Source: a virus. From it: a DNA stretch of 40,354 nt. The position numbers and the translations under genes were made by a program. Numbering within the stretch: the first letter of the stretch is position 1; each line of letters opens with the position of its first letter. The DNA is taken from positions 1 through 40,354 of the IMG/VR virus record IMGVR_UViG_3300036832_000801; one strand, 5' to 3'. Shown here in pieces: positions 6,217 to 12,652 of this stretch. Under the pieces are notes generated by a model, which did no database searches, was not told where the DNA came from, and saw only the letters and a program-made list of their open reading frames with translations.

Positions 6217-6443
6217 CCGGCACCGGCCAGCAGCTCGCCGGGCTCGTGCCCGTAGAAGCGCGCCAGGCGCCCGAGCATGTCCAGGCTGGGGATGGCGCGG
6301 CCGGCCTCCAGGTCGCGCAGCCACGCGACGGAGCAGCCGGTCCCGGCCCACACCTGCTCGCGGGTCAGCGCGGCGTCATAGCGCCACTGGCGCAGCATCA
6401 GGTAGTTGAAAAGCGGCCCGGTGTCGGGCACGGCGGCAGTCAA
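6213..6443 (-). CDS. XRE-type helix-turn-helix regulator
   Basis: 76 residues from TTG at 6441-6443, chosen because GGAGG lies seven bases upstream; a GTG at 6474-6476 would add 11 residues without a good ribosome site. The helix-turn-helix is at LTREQVWAGTGCSVAWLRDL with EAGRAIPSLDMLGRLARFYG following: the typical XRE pattern of a recognition helix, the E-x-G turn and P-x-x-x-x-x-x-L-A. It is the first gene of the early operon. It may be the lysogeny repressor, a cro-like factor or an early activator; size and lack of a C-terminal dimer domain favour a cro-like role, without proof. Confidence 0.8.
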   Translation of the reverse strand: MTAAVPDTGPLFNYLMLRQWRYDAALTREQVWAGTGCSVAWLRDLEAGRAIPSLDMLGRLARFYGHEPGELLAGAG

Positions 6444-6558
6444 GACCCATCCTCCACGGATGATCGGTGACCGCACGGCCCGCAGCGCGGGGTGTACGCT
6501 GCGAGCCGGGCGGAGCCCAATGGGTGGGTCTCGGAGGTTTCACGCCTCCCGAGCGGGG

Positions 6559-6624
6559 CGTTCTCGGGCCTTTACCGACCGTCCGGTGGTCGTTCTCGGA
6601 TCTTTAACGACCATCCGGCGGTCG
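6559..6624. repeat. Two tandem ~32-bp repeats with internal CGACC/GGTCG inverted repeats
   Basis: A 34-base block starting at 6559 is repeated at 6591 with four or five differences. Both share CGTTCTCGG, then CTTTA, then CGACC, CCGG and GGTCG. Each copy can form a small hairpin with CGACC/GGTCG arms. They lie between the likely promoter and the XRE gene, so they are either operators or structured parts of the mRNA leader. Confidence 0.6.
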
Positions 6625-6674
6625 GCCGGGGGTGTGTCTCGCGCCCCGGCAAGCGGTTAAACGTTCAGTTCTGC

Positions 6675-6704
6675 AACGTACGTCTGTGTATCGATCGGTG
6701 TCAA
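6675..6704 (-). promoter_or_regulatory. Candidate early promoter
   Basis: On the minus strand a perfect TTGACA (6699-6704) is followed after 18 bases by TACGTT (6675-6680). This lies about 230 bases before the XRE start and reads into the early operon. The surrounding 40 bases are much richer in A/T than the genome. The leader between promoter and gene contains the 32-bp tandem repeats. Confidence 0.45.
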
Positions 6705-6780
6705 CCCCTACGGTGCTGTACCGGGTGGCGCGTGCCCGTACGGCCGGGCACCACGGGGAGACACCCATCCCCCTCGCGTA

Positions 6781-6865
6781 CGGCTGCACGCGGCCCGTAG
6801 GCGGCCGTGCGGGTGCCCCGGCGTCCGTGCGCCCGCCGGGGCCGCCACGGGGCCGCGTGCAGCCG
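6781..6865. repeat. Nested inverted repeats (16-bp outer arms, 9-bp inner arms)
   Basis: Outer arms 6781-6796 and 6850-6865 are perfect reverse complements over 16 bases. Inside, GCCCCGGCG and CGCCGGGGC form a second stem. The right outer arm lies in a 21-base sequence (6846-6866) found exactly again at 29467-29487, also just before a terminator-like hairpin. Confidence 0.6.
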
Positions 6866-6874
6866 CGCACAGCA

Positions 6875-6918
6875 CACGGGCCGGGCGGCCCTGATCCGGC
6901 AGGGCGGCCCGGCCCGTG
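6875..6918 (-). terminator. Strong terminator hairpin after the integrase gene
   Basis: Arms 6875-6893 and 6900-6918 pair over 19 bases with one mismatch, with a six-base loop (ATCCGG). It lies 12 bases beyond the integrase stop. No U-tract follows, as is common for hairpin terminators in very GC-rich actinobacteria. Confidence 0.65.
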
Positions 6919-6930
6919 GCCTCCGCCAGG

Positions 6931-8379
6931 CTAGCGCGGGATGATCAGCAGCCGCTCGTCCGTCGGGACCGCCTTCGGGCCGGGTGTGCCCGGCAGCACC
7001 CGGATCGGGGTGACCACGGCGCGCTGCACGGCGCGCAGCCGCTCGGGCACCGTCATGTCGTCCCAGCCTTCCCCGGCGGGAAGCTGGCCGCCGTCGTCCT
7101 CCAGCGCGTCCAGCTCGTCCAGCTCCCGGCGGGCCGCGTCGATCATGGCCGCCGCCTCACCGGACAGTTCCGCGCACTTCTCGGCCCGCATGTGGCGCGC
7201 TAGCCGCTGGGCGGCGAACTCCGCGATCATGTCCTGCTGGTCGGCGATCAGCTCCTCCAGCTCCTCGCGCCGCCCGCTCGCGCGCGGCGCCTCGGCGGCG
7301 GCCGCGCGGGCGGCCGGGGAGCGCAGCCATTCCTCGACGGTGACCCGCAGCAGCTCCTCCACGGCGGCGGCGCTCACCGAGACGCCCCGGCACGGCGTGA
7401 GCATCGTCCCGTTGACCTTGCGCGGGCTGCGGCACCCGTACATCCGGCGCCCCTTGTAGCCGATCTCGCCGGTCAGCGTGTTCCCGCACTTGGCGCACCG
7501 CAGCAGCGGCCCGAACGGGTAGTAGACCAGGCTGGGCGTCCGCCCCCTGCTCCGCGCGGCGAAGATCCCCTTGAGCCGCTTCCACGTCTGCTCATCCAGC
7601 GGGCCGCCGCACTCCGCGAGCCCGATCTCCACGTCGCGGACCGTGATAATGCCGGCCGAGGCGGCGCGCTTCAGCGCGCTGCGGAACATCTTGACGTTGA
7701 CCGGCGTGCCCGTGCTGTCGGTCATCGGCGGCAGCGCCTTGAACGCGGTCTCCACCCGGTGCTGGGGATCATCGAGCACCATCCTCGCCCCGGACGCGAG
7801 CCAGTCCGCGGCGCGCGGGTCGAGCACCCAGTCCCGGTCCGGGGCGCCGCCGGGGTCGCGGAACCCCAGCGGCGGCCCGCCGCCCGCGATGCGGCGCATG
7901 TTCCCGGTCAGCCGCACGACGGCCTGCGCGTCCACCGTGCGCTCGATGATCAGGTCACGCTCGAACTCGGCGATCACCGCGAGGATGCCGAAGAACAGCT
8001 TGCCCATCCCGGTGGGCTGCTCGGTGTCAATGCCCTGGTCGAGTATCCACAGGTAGCAGCCGCGCGACCGGAACAGCTCCATCGTGTCGTACAGGTTCTT
8101 CACCGACCGGCCGATCCGGTCGAGGCGGACGGCGGCGATCTTGTCGCCGGGCTCCATGTCGTTCATCAGCCGGTCCCACGCGGGCCGCTTAGCCTTCGAC
8201 CCGCTCTGTCCCTTATCGACGTAGATCTGCCCCGCCGCGATCCCGGCGGCGATCAGCCGCTCTATCTGCACTTCCGGGTGCTGGTCGACGGTAGACACCC
8301 GCGCGTAGCCGCGCATGACGCCTACGGGCGCGGGGGATGCGGTGGCGGCGGGCGCGGTCATCTTCCTGGTGGCGCTCAT
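6931..8379 (-). CDS. int: Large serine integrase
   Basis: 482 residues from ATG at 8377-8379, with AGGAAGG upstream. N-terminal resolvase domain: Ser29 in GYARVSTVDQ is the expected nucleophile, followed by GDKIAAVRLDRIGRSVKNL with the catalytic Arg residues and the ILAVIAEFERDLI helix. A recombinase domain follows (LGFRDPGG, then NVKMFRSALKRAASAGI), then a zinc ribbon (CAKCGNTL, later YGCRSP and PCRG), and a coiled coil (~360-430). This is the plan of phiC31/Bxb1-like integrases, which join attP to attB without accessory factors and need a directionality factor for excision. It marks the phage as temperate. The neighbouring divergent operon and 44-bp near-palindrome are natural candidates for partner functions. 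Confidence 0.95.
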   Translation of the reverse strand: MSATRKMTAPAATASPAPVGVMRGYARVSTVDQHPEVQIERLIAAGIAAGQIYVDKGQSGSKAKRPAWDRLMNDMEPGDKIAAVRLDRIGRSVKNLYDTMELFRSRGCYLWILDQGIDTEQPTGMGKLFFGILAVIAEFERDLIIERTVDAQAVVRLTGNMRRIAGGGPPLGFRDPGGAPDRDWVLDPRAADWLASGARMVLDDPQHRVETAFKALPPMTDSTGTPVNVKMFRSALKRAASAGIITVRDVEIGLAECGGPLDEQTWKRLKGIFAARSRGRTPSLVYYPFGPLLRCAKCGNTLTGEIGYKGRRMYGCRSPRKVNGTMLTPCRGVSVSAAAVEELLRVTVEEWLRSPAARAAAAEAPRASGRREELEELIADQQDMIAEFAAQRLARHMRAEKCAELSGEAAAMIDAARRELDELDALEDDGGQLPAGEGWDDMTVPERLRAVQRAVVTPIRVLPGTPGPKAVPTDERLLIIPR

Positions 8380-8593
8380 TCGGGTAATGCCTTCCTGGGT
8401 GTGGTGGCACCGTAATTCGGGCTACCCGGAAGTATAGGTAATAACGACTCCGCATGGTTCCATGCGGGTTCGTTATTACCACTACCCCGGCGGAGATGTC
8501 CCTCGTTACGGGCTTTTTTCGTAGTAGTACTAGGACTAGCCTATACGGATGGCCCCGGACGCCATTTACCGGGCCGCACGAGAAAGGGAACCC
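8380..8593. other. Divergent control region between integrase and the plus-strand operon
   Basis: Contains the 44-bp near-palindrome and, further right, AT-rich DNA with TAGTAGTACTAG and CCTATACGG. TATACG at 8541 is a fair -10 for rightward transcription, but I see no good -35 box at 17 bases. No gene is supported here. Confidence 0.45.
8437..8480. other. 44-bp near-palindrome next to the integrase start: attP or operator candidate
   Basis: Arms 8437-8457 and 8460-8480 pair over 21 bases with two mismatches around a central TT. It lies 58 bases upstream of the integrase ATG, in low-GC intergenic DNA. Serine-integrase attP sites are imperfect palindromes of about 40-50 bp, often beside the int gene, with a two-base core (TT in phiC31). 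A repressor operator or RNA hairpin would look similar, so the role is unproven. Confidence 0.5.
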
Positions 8594-8659
8594 GTGTTCA
8601 CCACCGATGCCACCACATTCGGTCCCCCGCCATTCGGTAAGAGGGCCAAACGCCAGTGA
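8594..8659 (+). CDS. Possible 21-residue leader protein of the plus-strand operon
   Basis: GTG at 8594-8596 follows AAAGGGAACCC, a good ribosome site. It reads 21 codons (MFTTDATTFGPPPFGKRAKR plus Gln) to a TGA at 8657-8659 that overlaps an in-frame GTG of the next gene. The composition is not repetitive. It is too short for certainty and has no family I know. Confidence 0.4.
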   Translation: MFTTDATTFGPPPFGKRAKRQ

Positions 8660-8682
8660 CCACGCCAACAGGAGGCGCCGCC

Positions 8683-8919
8683 ATGGGCAAGCAGGGACCG
8701 CCGACGTCACTACGGTTCACCTCCGGGTCGGACCTGCTCAGCTGGTATGAGCACTACGCCGACCGGCTGGGCGTAAGCGTTAACGCGGCCCTGCTGAGAG
8801 GGCTGGAAGCACACCGCAATTCCGTCGACGGGACGGAATTGGATTACCCCGAAAGGATCTCCGATGACCACCGCCAAGAACCCGCAGAAGTCACCACAAG
8901 CCGCCTACGGACGCGGTGA
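8683..8919 (+). CDS. Small ribbon-helix-helix-like DNA-binding protein
   Basis: 78 residues from ATG at 8683, with AGGAGG nine bases upstream; an in-frame GTG at 8656 would add nine residues. The segment PTSLRFTSGSDLLSWYEHYA then DRLGVSVNAALLRGLEAH resembles a ribbon-helix-helix: one strand, two helices with LGVSVNAALLRGL as second helix. The C-terminus is charged and overlaps the next gene by 56 bases. Divergent placement from the integrase suggests a regulator of lysogeny or an excision factor. That role is inferred. Confidence 0.65.
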   Translation: MGKQGPPTSLRFTSGSDLLSWYEHYADRLGVSVNAALLRGLEAHRNSVDGTELDYPERISDDHRQEPAEVTTSRLRTR

Positions 8920-9151
8920 CGGCGACCCGGTTACGCAATTCGCGGCGATCGTGTGGAAGGGGGGGCACGCGGAAAACATCCGCAAGCTGTGGTTCAACGA
9001 CCCGGTGGAGGCCCTCGCTGCGGCGGTGGAGTACCTGAAAAAGGGGTACCAGGCGCGGCTGTCGGACGGCACCGTGGCCCACTTCGCCGAGATCGACAAG
9101 GTGCCGGTCGGCCCGCCGTCCGTGGTCCCGTTGAGCGGCGGCCCGTCATGA
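8864..9151 (+). CDS. Small protein of unknown function in the lysogeny-side operon
   Basis: 95 residues from ATG at 8864, with GAAAGGA nine bases upstream. It overlaps the previous gene by 56 bases in another frame, an unusually long overlap for this genome. The core AAIVWKGGHAENIRKLWF then PVEALAAAVEYLKKGYQARL reads as an alpha/beta unit. The last residues are Pro/Ser-rich. No recognised domain. Its stop overlaps the next ATG. Confidence 0.75.
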   Translation: MTTAKNPQKSPQAAYGRGDGDPVTQFAAIVWKGGHAENIRKLWFNDPVEALAAAVEYLKKGYQARLSDGTVAHFAEIDKVPVGPPSVVPLSGGPS

Positions 9152-9756
9152 TCCATAGCCAGCTCAACAAGGCGATCTCCCACGCGCTGGCGGACATGGT
9201 GGAGCGTTCCCAGGTGTGGGACGCCGACCCGGAGCTGCTGCGCGTCTACGTGGCGGGCCGGGTCGTCACCATGGTCCCGGTGCAGGTGCCCCGCCTCCAG
9301 TGGGAGGCGTTCGGCGGGACCGCCGCCGGGCTGGAGAGGATCGCCGAGGTGATGGCCATGTGCGGCATCACTGACCGGGAGCCGACCGAGCACGGCACGC
9401 TGCACGCGGTGGCGTTCTTGCACGAGGGGTGGACCGTGTGGCCTGAGCCCTCGATGAACGACCACCACGCGTGGCGGCGGGTGCAGAAGATGGCCGCCGA
9501 CCACCGGCTGTACCAGCACCCCGACGCGGTGGAGGTCCGCGCCTGCGTGGCCGTCGACCGGGACGGCTGGACCTACCAGGCCGAGCACAAGCGGGGCCAC
9601 ATCGGGGTGGTGCGGCGCGTCATGGCGCCGGACGACCCAGAGACCAAGGCGGCCGGGATCGTCGTGGAGGCGCTCGACCGCATGGTCACGCTGCTGACCG
9701 GCGCCGCCCTCGGCCCGCGCCCCGATGCCCGAGTCCAGACAGGGGAGATGAACTGA
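9148..9756 (+). CDS. Protein of unknown function
   Basis: 202 residues from ATG at 9148-9150, overlapping the previous stop (ATGA). The sequence is a mixed alpha/beta globular protein: MIHSQLNKAISHALADMVER, LHAVAFLHEGWTVW, and a C-terminal KAAGIVVEALDRMVTLLTG helix. Trp and His are frequent in the middle (MNDHHAWRRV). No membrane segment, Cys motif or nucleotide-binding loop. The next gene overlaps by one base (TGATG). It is third in a five-gene operon opposite the integrase, ended by a strong terminator. Confidence 0.8.
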   Translation: MIHSQLNKAISHALADMVERSQVWDADPELLRVYVAGRVVTMVPVQVPRLQWEAFGGTAAGLERIAEVMAMCGITDREPTEHGTLHAVAFLHEGWTVWPEPSMNDHHAWRRVQKMAADHRLYQHPDAVEVRACVAVDRDGWTYQAEHKRGHIGVVRRVMAPDDPETKAAGIVVEALDRMVTLLTGAALGPRPDARVQTGEMN

Positions 9757-10142
9757 TGGCCGACGACGCACTCACCGCGGGGCAGCTCGCGGACTGGGAA
9801 CGGCGGTTCGGGGAGCTGACCGAGCCGGAGCGCGAGCTGCTGACCGCCGCAGGGCCGTCCAGCACGATAGACGGGCAGCGGCGCTACGTGCTGCGGATGT
9901 TCATGAACCCGATGAGGTGCCCGGCGTGCCTGCGCCTGGTGCCCGCCCGGCAGGCCCTCGGCCACGCGATCCACCACAAGGTGCCCGGCGACCGGTTCAC
10001 GTGCCCGCACTGCCGCCGGGAACTGGAACGGGTGGTGCCGTTCATCGGCAGCGAGTCATGGCGGCTGAAGTACCCGCTCGGCCCGGCCACAGACGAGGAA
10101 CTGGCGGCGGCCGCCGCCCAGGCAACAGGAGAGGGGAACTAG
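9756..10142 (+). CDS. Zinc-ribbon protein
   Basis: 128 residues from ATG at 9756 (TGATG overlap with the previous stop). The centre has CPACLRLVPARQALGHAIHH and later FTCPHCRRELERVVPF, giving two CPxC knuckles that would bind one zinc ion. N-terminal helices (LTAGQLADWERRFGELTEPE) precede it. Zinc ribbons of this kind bind nucleic acids or proteins; no catalytic domain is attached. Position in the operon beside the integrase hints at regulation. Confidence 0.75.
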   Translation: MADDALTAGQLADWERRFGELTEPERELLTAAGPSSTIDGQRRYVLRMFMNPMRCPACLRLVPARQALGHAIHHKVPGDRFTCPHCRRELERVVPFIGSESWRLKYPLGPATDEELAAAAAQATGEGN

Positions 10143-10474
10143 TGGGCGAGCACGAGAAGCCGAAGGGCGGCGGAGGTCTGGATAGCTTCTGGACCGGCTA
10201 CGAGGTCACGCTGGAGCGGGTGCGGGACCTGAAGCCCGATACCCTCGCGGCGCTGGCGAAGATCCTGAACGCGTTCCAGCCGCCGTCGTCGGGGGTGGCG
10301 TTCTTCGGCAACAACGCCGACGACCACCTGTCCGACGCGCTCACGGCCGCCGGGTGGGACGTGCGGTTCATCGACGGCGACTACCTGTATGACGCCTACC
10401 ACCCGGTGAGCGGCGAGTGGCTGCACTACGTCGAGGGCGACCTGTACGCCGGGCGCTGGAGGCTGCGCACCTAG
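10142..10474 (+). CDS. Protein of unknown function, last gene of the plus-strand operon
   Basis: 110 residues from GTG at 10142-10144, overlapping the previous TAG by one base and preceded by AGGAGAGGGGAACTA. After a flexible start (GEHEKPKGGGG) comes a helix-rich part, then GVAFFGNNADDHLSDALTAA and a Tyr-rich end (DYLYDAYHPVSGEWLHYVEG). Acidic overall. I do not recognise the family. A bidirectional terminator follows 16 bases after the stop. Confidence 0.75.
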   Translation: MGEHEKPKGGGGLDSFWTGYEVTLERVRDLKPDTLAALAKILNAFQPPSSGVAFFGNNADDHLSDALTAAGWDVRFIDGDYLYDAYHPVSGEWLHYVEGDLYAGRWRLRT

Positions 10475-10490
10475 CCAGCGCGGGACGTAG

Positions 10491-10531
10491 AAAGCCCGCC
10501 CGGTCTGCCTCGGGGGCACCGGGCGGGCTTT
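10491..10531. terminator. Bidirectional rho-independent terminator between converging operons
   Basis: Perfect 14-bp arms at 10491-10504 and 10518-10531 (AAAGCCCGCCCGGT and its complement) with a 13-base loop. The arms end in A-run and T-run, so the hairpin can stop transcription from both the plus-strand operon (ending 10474) and the late minus-strand operon (ending 10559). Confidence 0.9.
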
Positions 10532-10558
10532 TCCCTGCCAGGGTAGCGGGCCGGCCGG

Positions 10559-11422
10559 CTATCCGCCGTAGTACAGCGTCCAGGCGACGCGTACGCCGCC
10601 GTTGTTCGTCATCGAGGCGACGTCGGTGGTCGCGGGGTGCGGGAACGCCTGCCCGCCGACCCCGTTGTCGGTCACGTTGACGGTCACGATGCTGTTGCCG
10701 TTGTTCGGGCCGTCAGCCGAGTGGAAGGTGCACCGCACCGGGCACCCGACGTCGGGAGTCGTGTGGAACAGCATTACGCGATCGAACGACTTCTTGGGGA
10801 ATGGGACGGTCGTGGTCTCGCCGGGCTCCAGCATGCCGGTTAGCAGCATTGGCTCCTCCTCCTCCTGCTCTGGCTCGATCGGCGCGGCCTCGCCGCCGCC
10901 GCCCGCCGCCTTGTCGAGAACGTAGTCGATCGGGAAGCCGCCGCCGCAGTCGGAGTGACCGCCGCCCCAGCTCCCGAGGTCCATGTGCTGGCACACGCCG
11001 CGCCCGCCGCCCTGTGCCTGGCTATCGCTGAGGCCGACGATGGGGATGCCGAACGCGGCCGCCTCCTCCGCCACCCAGTCGGCGGCGTTGTCGAGCAGGG
11101 TCCGCTGCTGGTTCAGCCAGTAGTCGCGGGACCAGCCCGCGGCGGCCCCGGCCGGGGTGCACAGCTCGGCGGAGACGCACGACGGGTTGGCGTTGGCCTG
11201 AGTCCACGCCTTGTTGCCCCGCTTGACGTACTCGCCGATCGTGCCGCGCACCGCGTTGTCGATGCCGGTGTGCGAGCTGGCCTCAACTGGCCCCTGGAAA
11301 TAGGAACCTAGCGACTGGTAGGTCTGGGCGCCCTCGGACGTGTGCAGCACGATGAGGCGCACGGCCGAGCCGCCCCTGCTCGAGTAATTCGGCGAGCCGA
11401 TCCATACGCGCTTGAGGCTCAC
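10559..11422 (-). CDS. Endolysin, N-acetylmuramoyl-L-alanine amidase
   Basis: 287 residues from GTG at 11420-11422, overlapping the stop of the small acidic gene. The amidase_2/PGRP-like domain spans ~20-170: LIVLHTSEG gives His27 as first zinc ligand, SSHTGID lies in the substrate cleft, and GGHSDCGGGFP near residues 154-164 supplies the second His and the Asp/Cys ligand region. An acidic linker (EPEQEEEEP, ~185) leads to a C-terminal domain with beta pattern (~195-287: TTTVPFPKKSFDRVMLFHTT, VRVAWTLYYGG), probably a cell-wall-binding or carbohydrate-binding domain. It would cut the bond between muramic acid and the peptide in the host wall at lysis. No holin gene is adjacent. Confidence 0.9.
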   Translation of the reverse strand: MSLKRVWIGSPNYSSRGGSAVRLIVLHTSEGAQTYQSLGSYFQGPVEASSHTGIDNAVRGTIGEYVKRGNKAWTQANANPSCVSAELCTPAGAAAGWSRDYWLNQQRTLLDNAADWVAEEAAAFGIPIVGLSDSQAQGGGRGVCQHMDLGSWGGGHSDCGGGFPIDYVLDKAAGGGGEAAPIEPEQEEEEPMLLTGMLEPGETTTVPFPKKSFDRVMLFHTTPDVGCPVRCTFHSADGPNNGNSIVTVNVTDNGVGGQAFPHPATTDVASMTNNGGVRVAWTLYYGG

Positions 11423-11547
11423 CGCTCGCTTGCCCCGTCCTCGTCTTCGTCGCGGTCGCCGGGCCGGTTCCAGTTCTCGGCCTGGCGCTCCGGCGGCGGT
11501 TCCGGGTTGGGGGCCGGCTCGATGCGGGGGTCGTCGTCATCGGTCAC
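11419..11547 (-). CDS. Small acidic protein before the endolysin
   Basis: 42 residues from GTG at 11545-11547, with GAGAAAGGA about nine bases upstream. The product is very acidic and Pro-rich (TDDDDPRIEPAPNPEPPPER, then a DRDEDEDG end). Its stop overlaps the endolysin GTG, so it may serve to couple endolysin translation. No membrane segment, so it is not a holin. Confidence 0.6.
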   Translation of the reverse strand: MTDDDDPRIEPAPNPEPPPERQAENWNRPGDRDEDEDGASER

Positions 11548-11587
11548 GGTGGGGTCCTTTCTCGCGGCGGTGCGGTCGCCCCCTACG

Positions 11588-12652
11588 CTACGGCGTTATC
11601 TGCGCCGTGGGGTCCTGCCCGCCGTCACGCTGGAACACCGATGACCAGGTGTCCGCCGACCCGCCGGTCACCTGGGCGAGGTTGGTGCGGACCACCATGA
11701 AGCTTGCCGACTTAGGGATCGGCTGGTTGATGATCGACGCGACGGTGGTGTACGAGCCGAGCGACGCGGCGGTGAGGTCGACCTTGATGGTGACGAACGC
11801 GTTGACCGCCCCGGTGTCGAGCTGGGCGTGCGCCTCGCACCAGAAGTTGAACGTGGTGCCCGCCGGGTAGGTGCCTGAGGGGAAGGTGACCCGCGCGAAG
11901 CCGACCCCGTTCAGGCTGACGTCGAACCAGAACGCGGCGGCCGGGTTGGGCGCGTGGCCGACGCCGGAGGTCCACAGCCGGTAGTGCGACCAGGCCACCA
12001 TGTCGGCCTGCTGGATGGTCCACTTCGGGGTGATCGACACGCCGTCCGTCGCGGTGGCGGCGCTGCGGTGCAGCCCGTCCTGAAGCGAGCAGACGAGCGT
12101 CCCGGCGGCGGCGGGCGGGTTACGCGACTCAACGTAGAGCATGCCCGACTTGGTGGCGTACAGGTAGGCGGCCCCCCCGGTCTCCACGGTGGCGATGTTC
12201 ACGCCGTCGACGGTGGCGAAGCTCGGCGCCGCCGAGGTCAGCGTCATGGACGCGGAGGTGTTGTTGCCCGCGTTCGCGATGACGGTGCCGAGCAGCACGC
12301 CCGAGCGGCCGGCGGCCTGCGCGGGCGTGATCACGTTGACCGTGTAGAGCGCCGAGTCAGGGTTCACGTCGGCCCAGATGTAGGACGTCAGGCTGCCCGA
12401 GGACGGCCCGGCGGGCACGGTCACGGACTGCGCGACCCGGCTGCCGATCACCGCGCACGTGCCGTCGCCGCAGTTCGCCACGGCCAGCCAGCCGGAGGCG
12501 ATGTTCACCACCAGGCCGGAGCCGGCCGACAGCGCCGCCGCGATGACGACCCCGTTGCGGGTGTTGGCGAGCGCAGTGATGACACTGCGGTCGTCCACGG
12601 CGTTGTACTCCCCGGCCTGGCCCCAGGCGAGAAGCCCGCTCGGCGTGGTCAT
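11588..12652 (-). CDS. Minor tail or receptor-binding protein
   Basis: 354 residues from ATG at 12650-12652, with GGAGG six bases upstream. The N-terminal 150 residues (SGLLAWGQAGEYNAVDDRSV, then AGRSGVLLGTVIANAG) resemble the virion-attachment part of actinophage minor tail proteins. The C-terminal half is beta-rich with aromatic clusters (YRLWTSGVGHAPNPAAAFWF, FNFWCEAHAQL), as in receptor-binding or carbohydrate-binding domains. It is the last tail gene before the lysis genes. The host ligand cannot be deduced. Confidence 0.7.
   Translation of the reverse strand: MTTPSGLLAWGQAGEYNAVDDRSVITALANTRNGVVIAAALSAGSGLVVNIASGWLAVANCGDGTCAVIGSRVAQSVTVPAGPSSGSLTSYIWADVNPDSALYTVNVITPAQAAGRSGVLLGTVIANAGNNTSASMTLTSAAPSFATVDGVNIATVETGGAAYLYATKSGMLYVESRNPPAAAGTLVCSLQDGLHRSAATATDGVSITPKWTIQQADMVAWSHYRLWTSGVGHAPNPAAAFWFDVSLNGVGFARVTFPSGTYPAGTTFNFWCEAHAQLDTGAVNAFVTIKVDLTAASLGSYTTVASIINQPIPKSASFMVVRTNLAQVTGGSADTWSSVFQRDGGQDPTAQITP

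Larger units (their letters stand above)
6444..6930. other. Non-coding control region upstream of the early operon and downstream of the integrase
   Basis: 487 bases with no convincing gene on either strand. From right to left it holds the integrase terminator hairpin (6875-6918), a nested inverted-repeat block (6781-6865), a likely promoter (6675-6704), a tandem 32-bp repeat (6559-6624) and a hairpin with CTCGG/CCGAG arms near 6530-6555. ORFs here are Arg/Gly/Pro-rich readings of GC-rich DNA. Confidence 0.6.

Noticed and set aside
7759-8415. Plus-strand frame opposite the integrase
   Set aside because: Antisense of the serine recombinase; the composition is low-complexity and there is no ribosome site.
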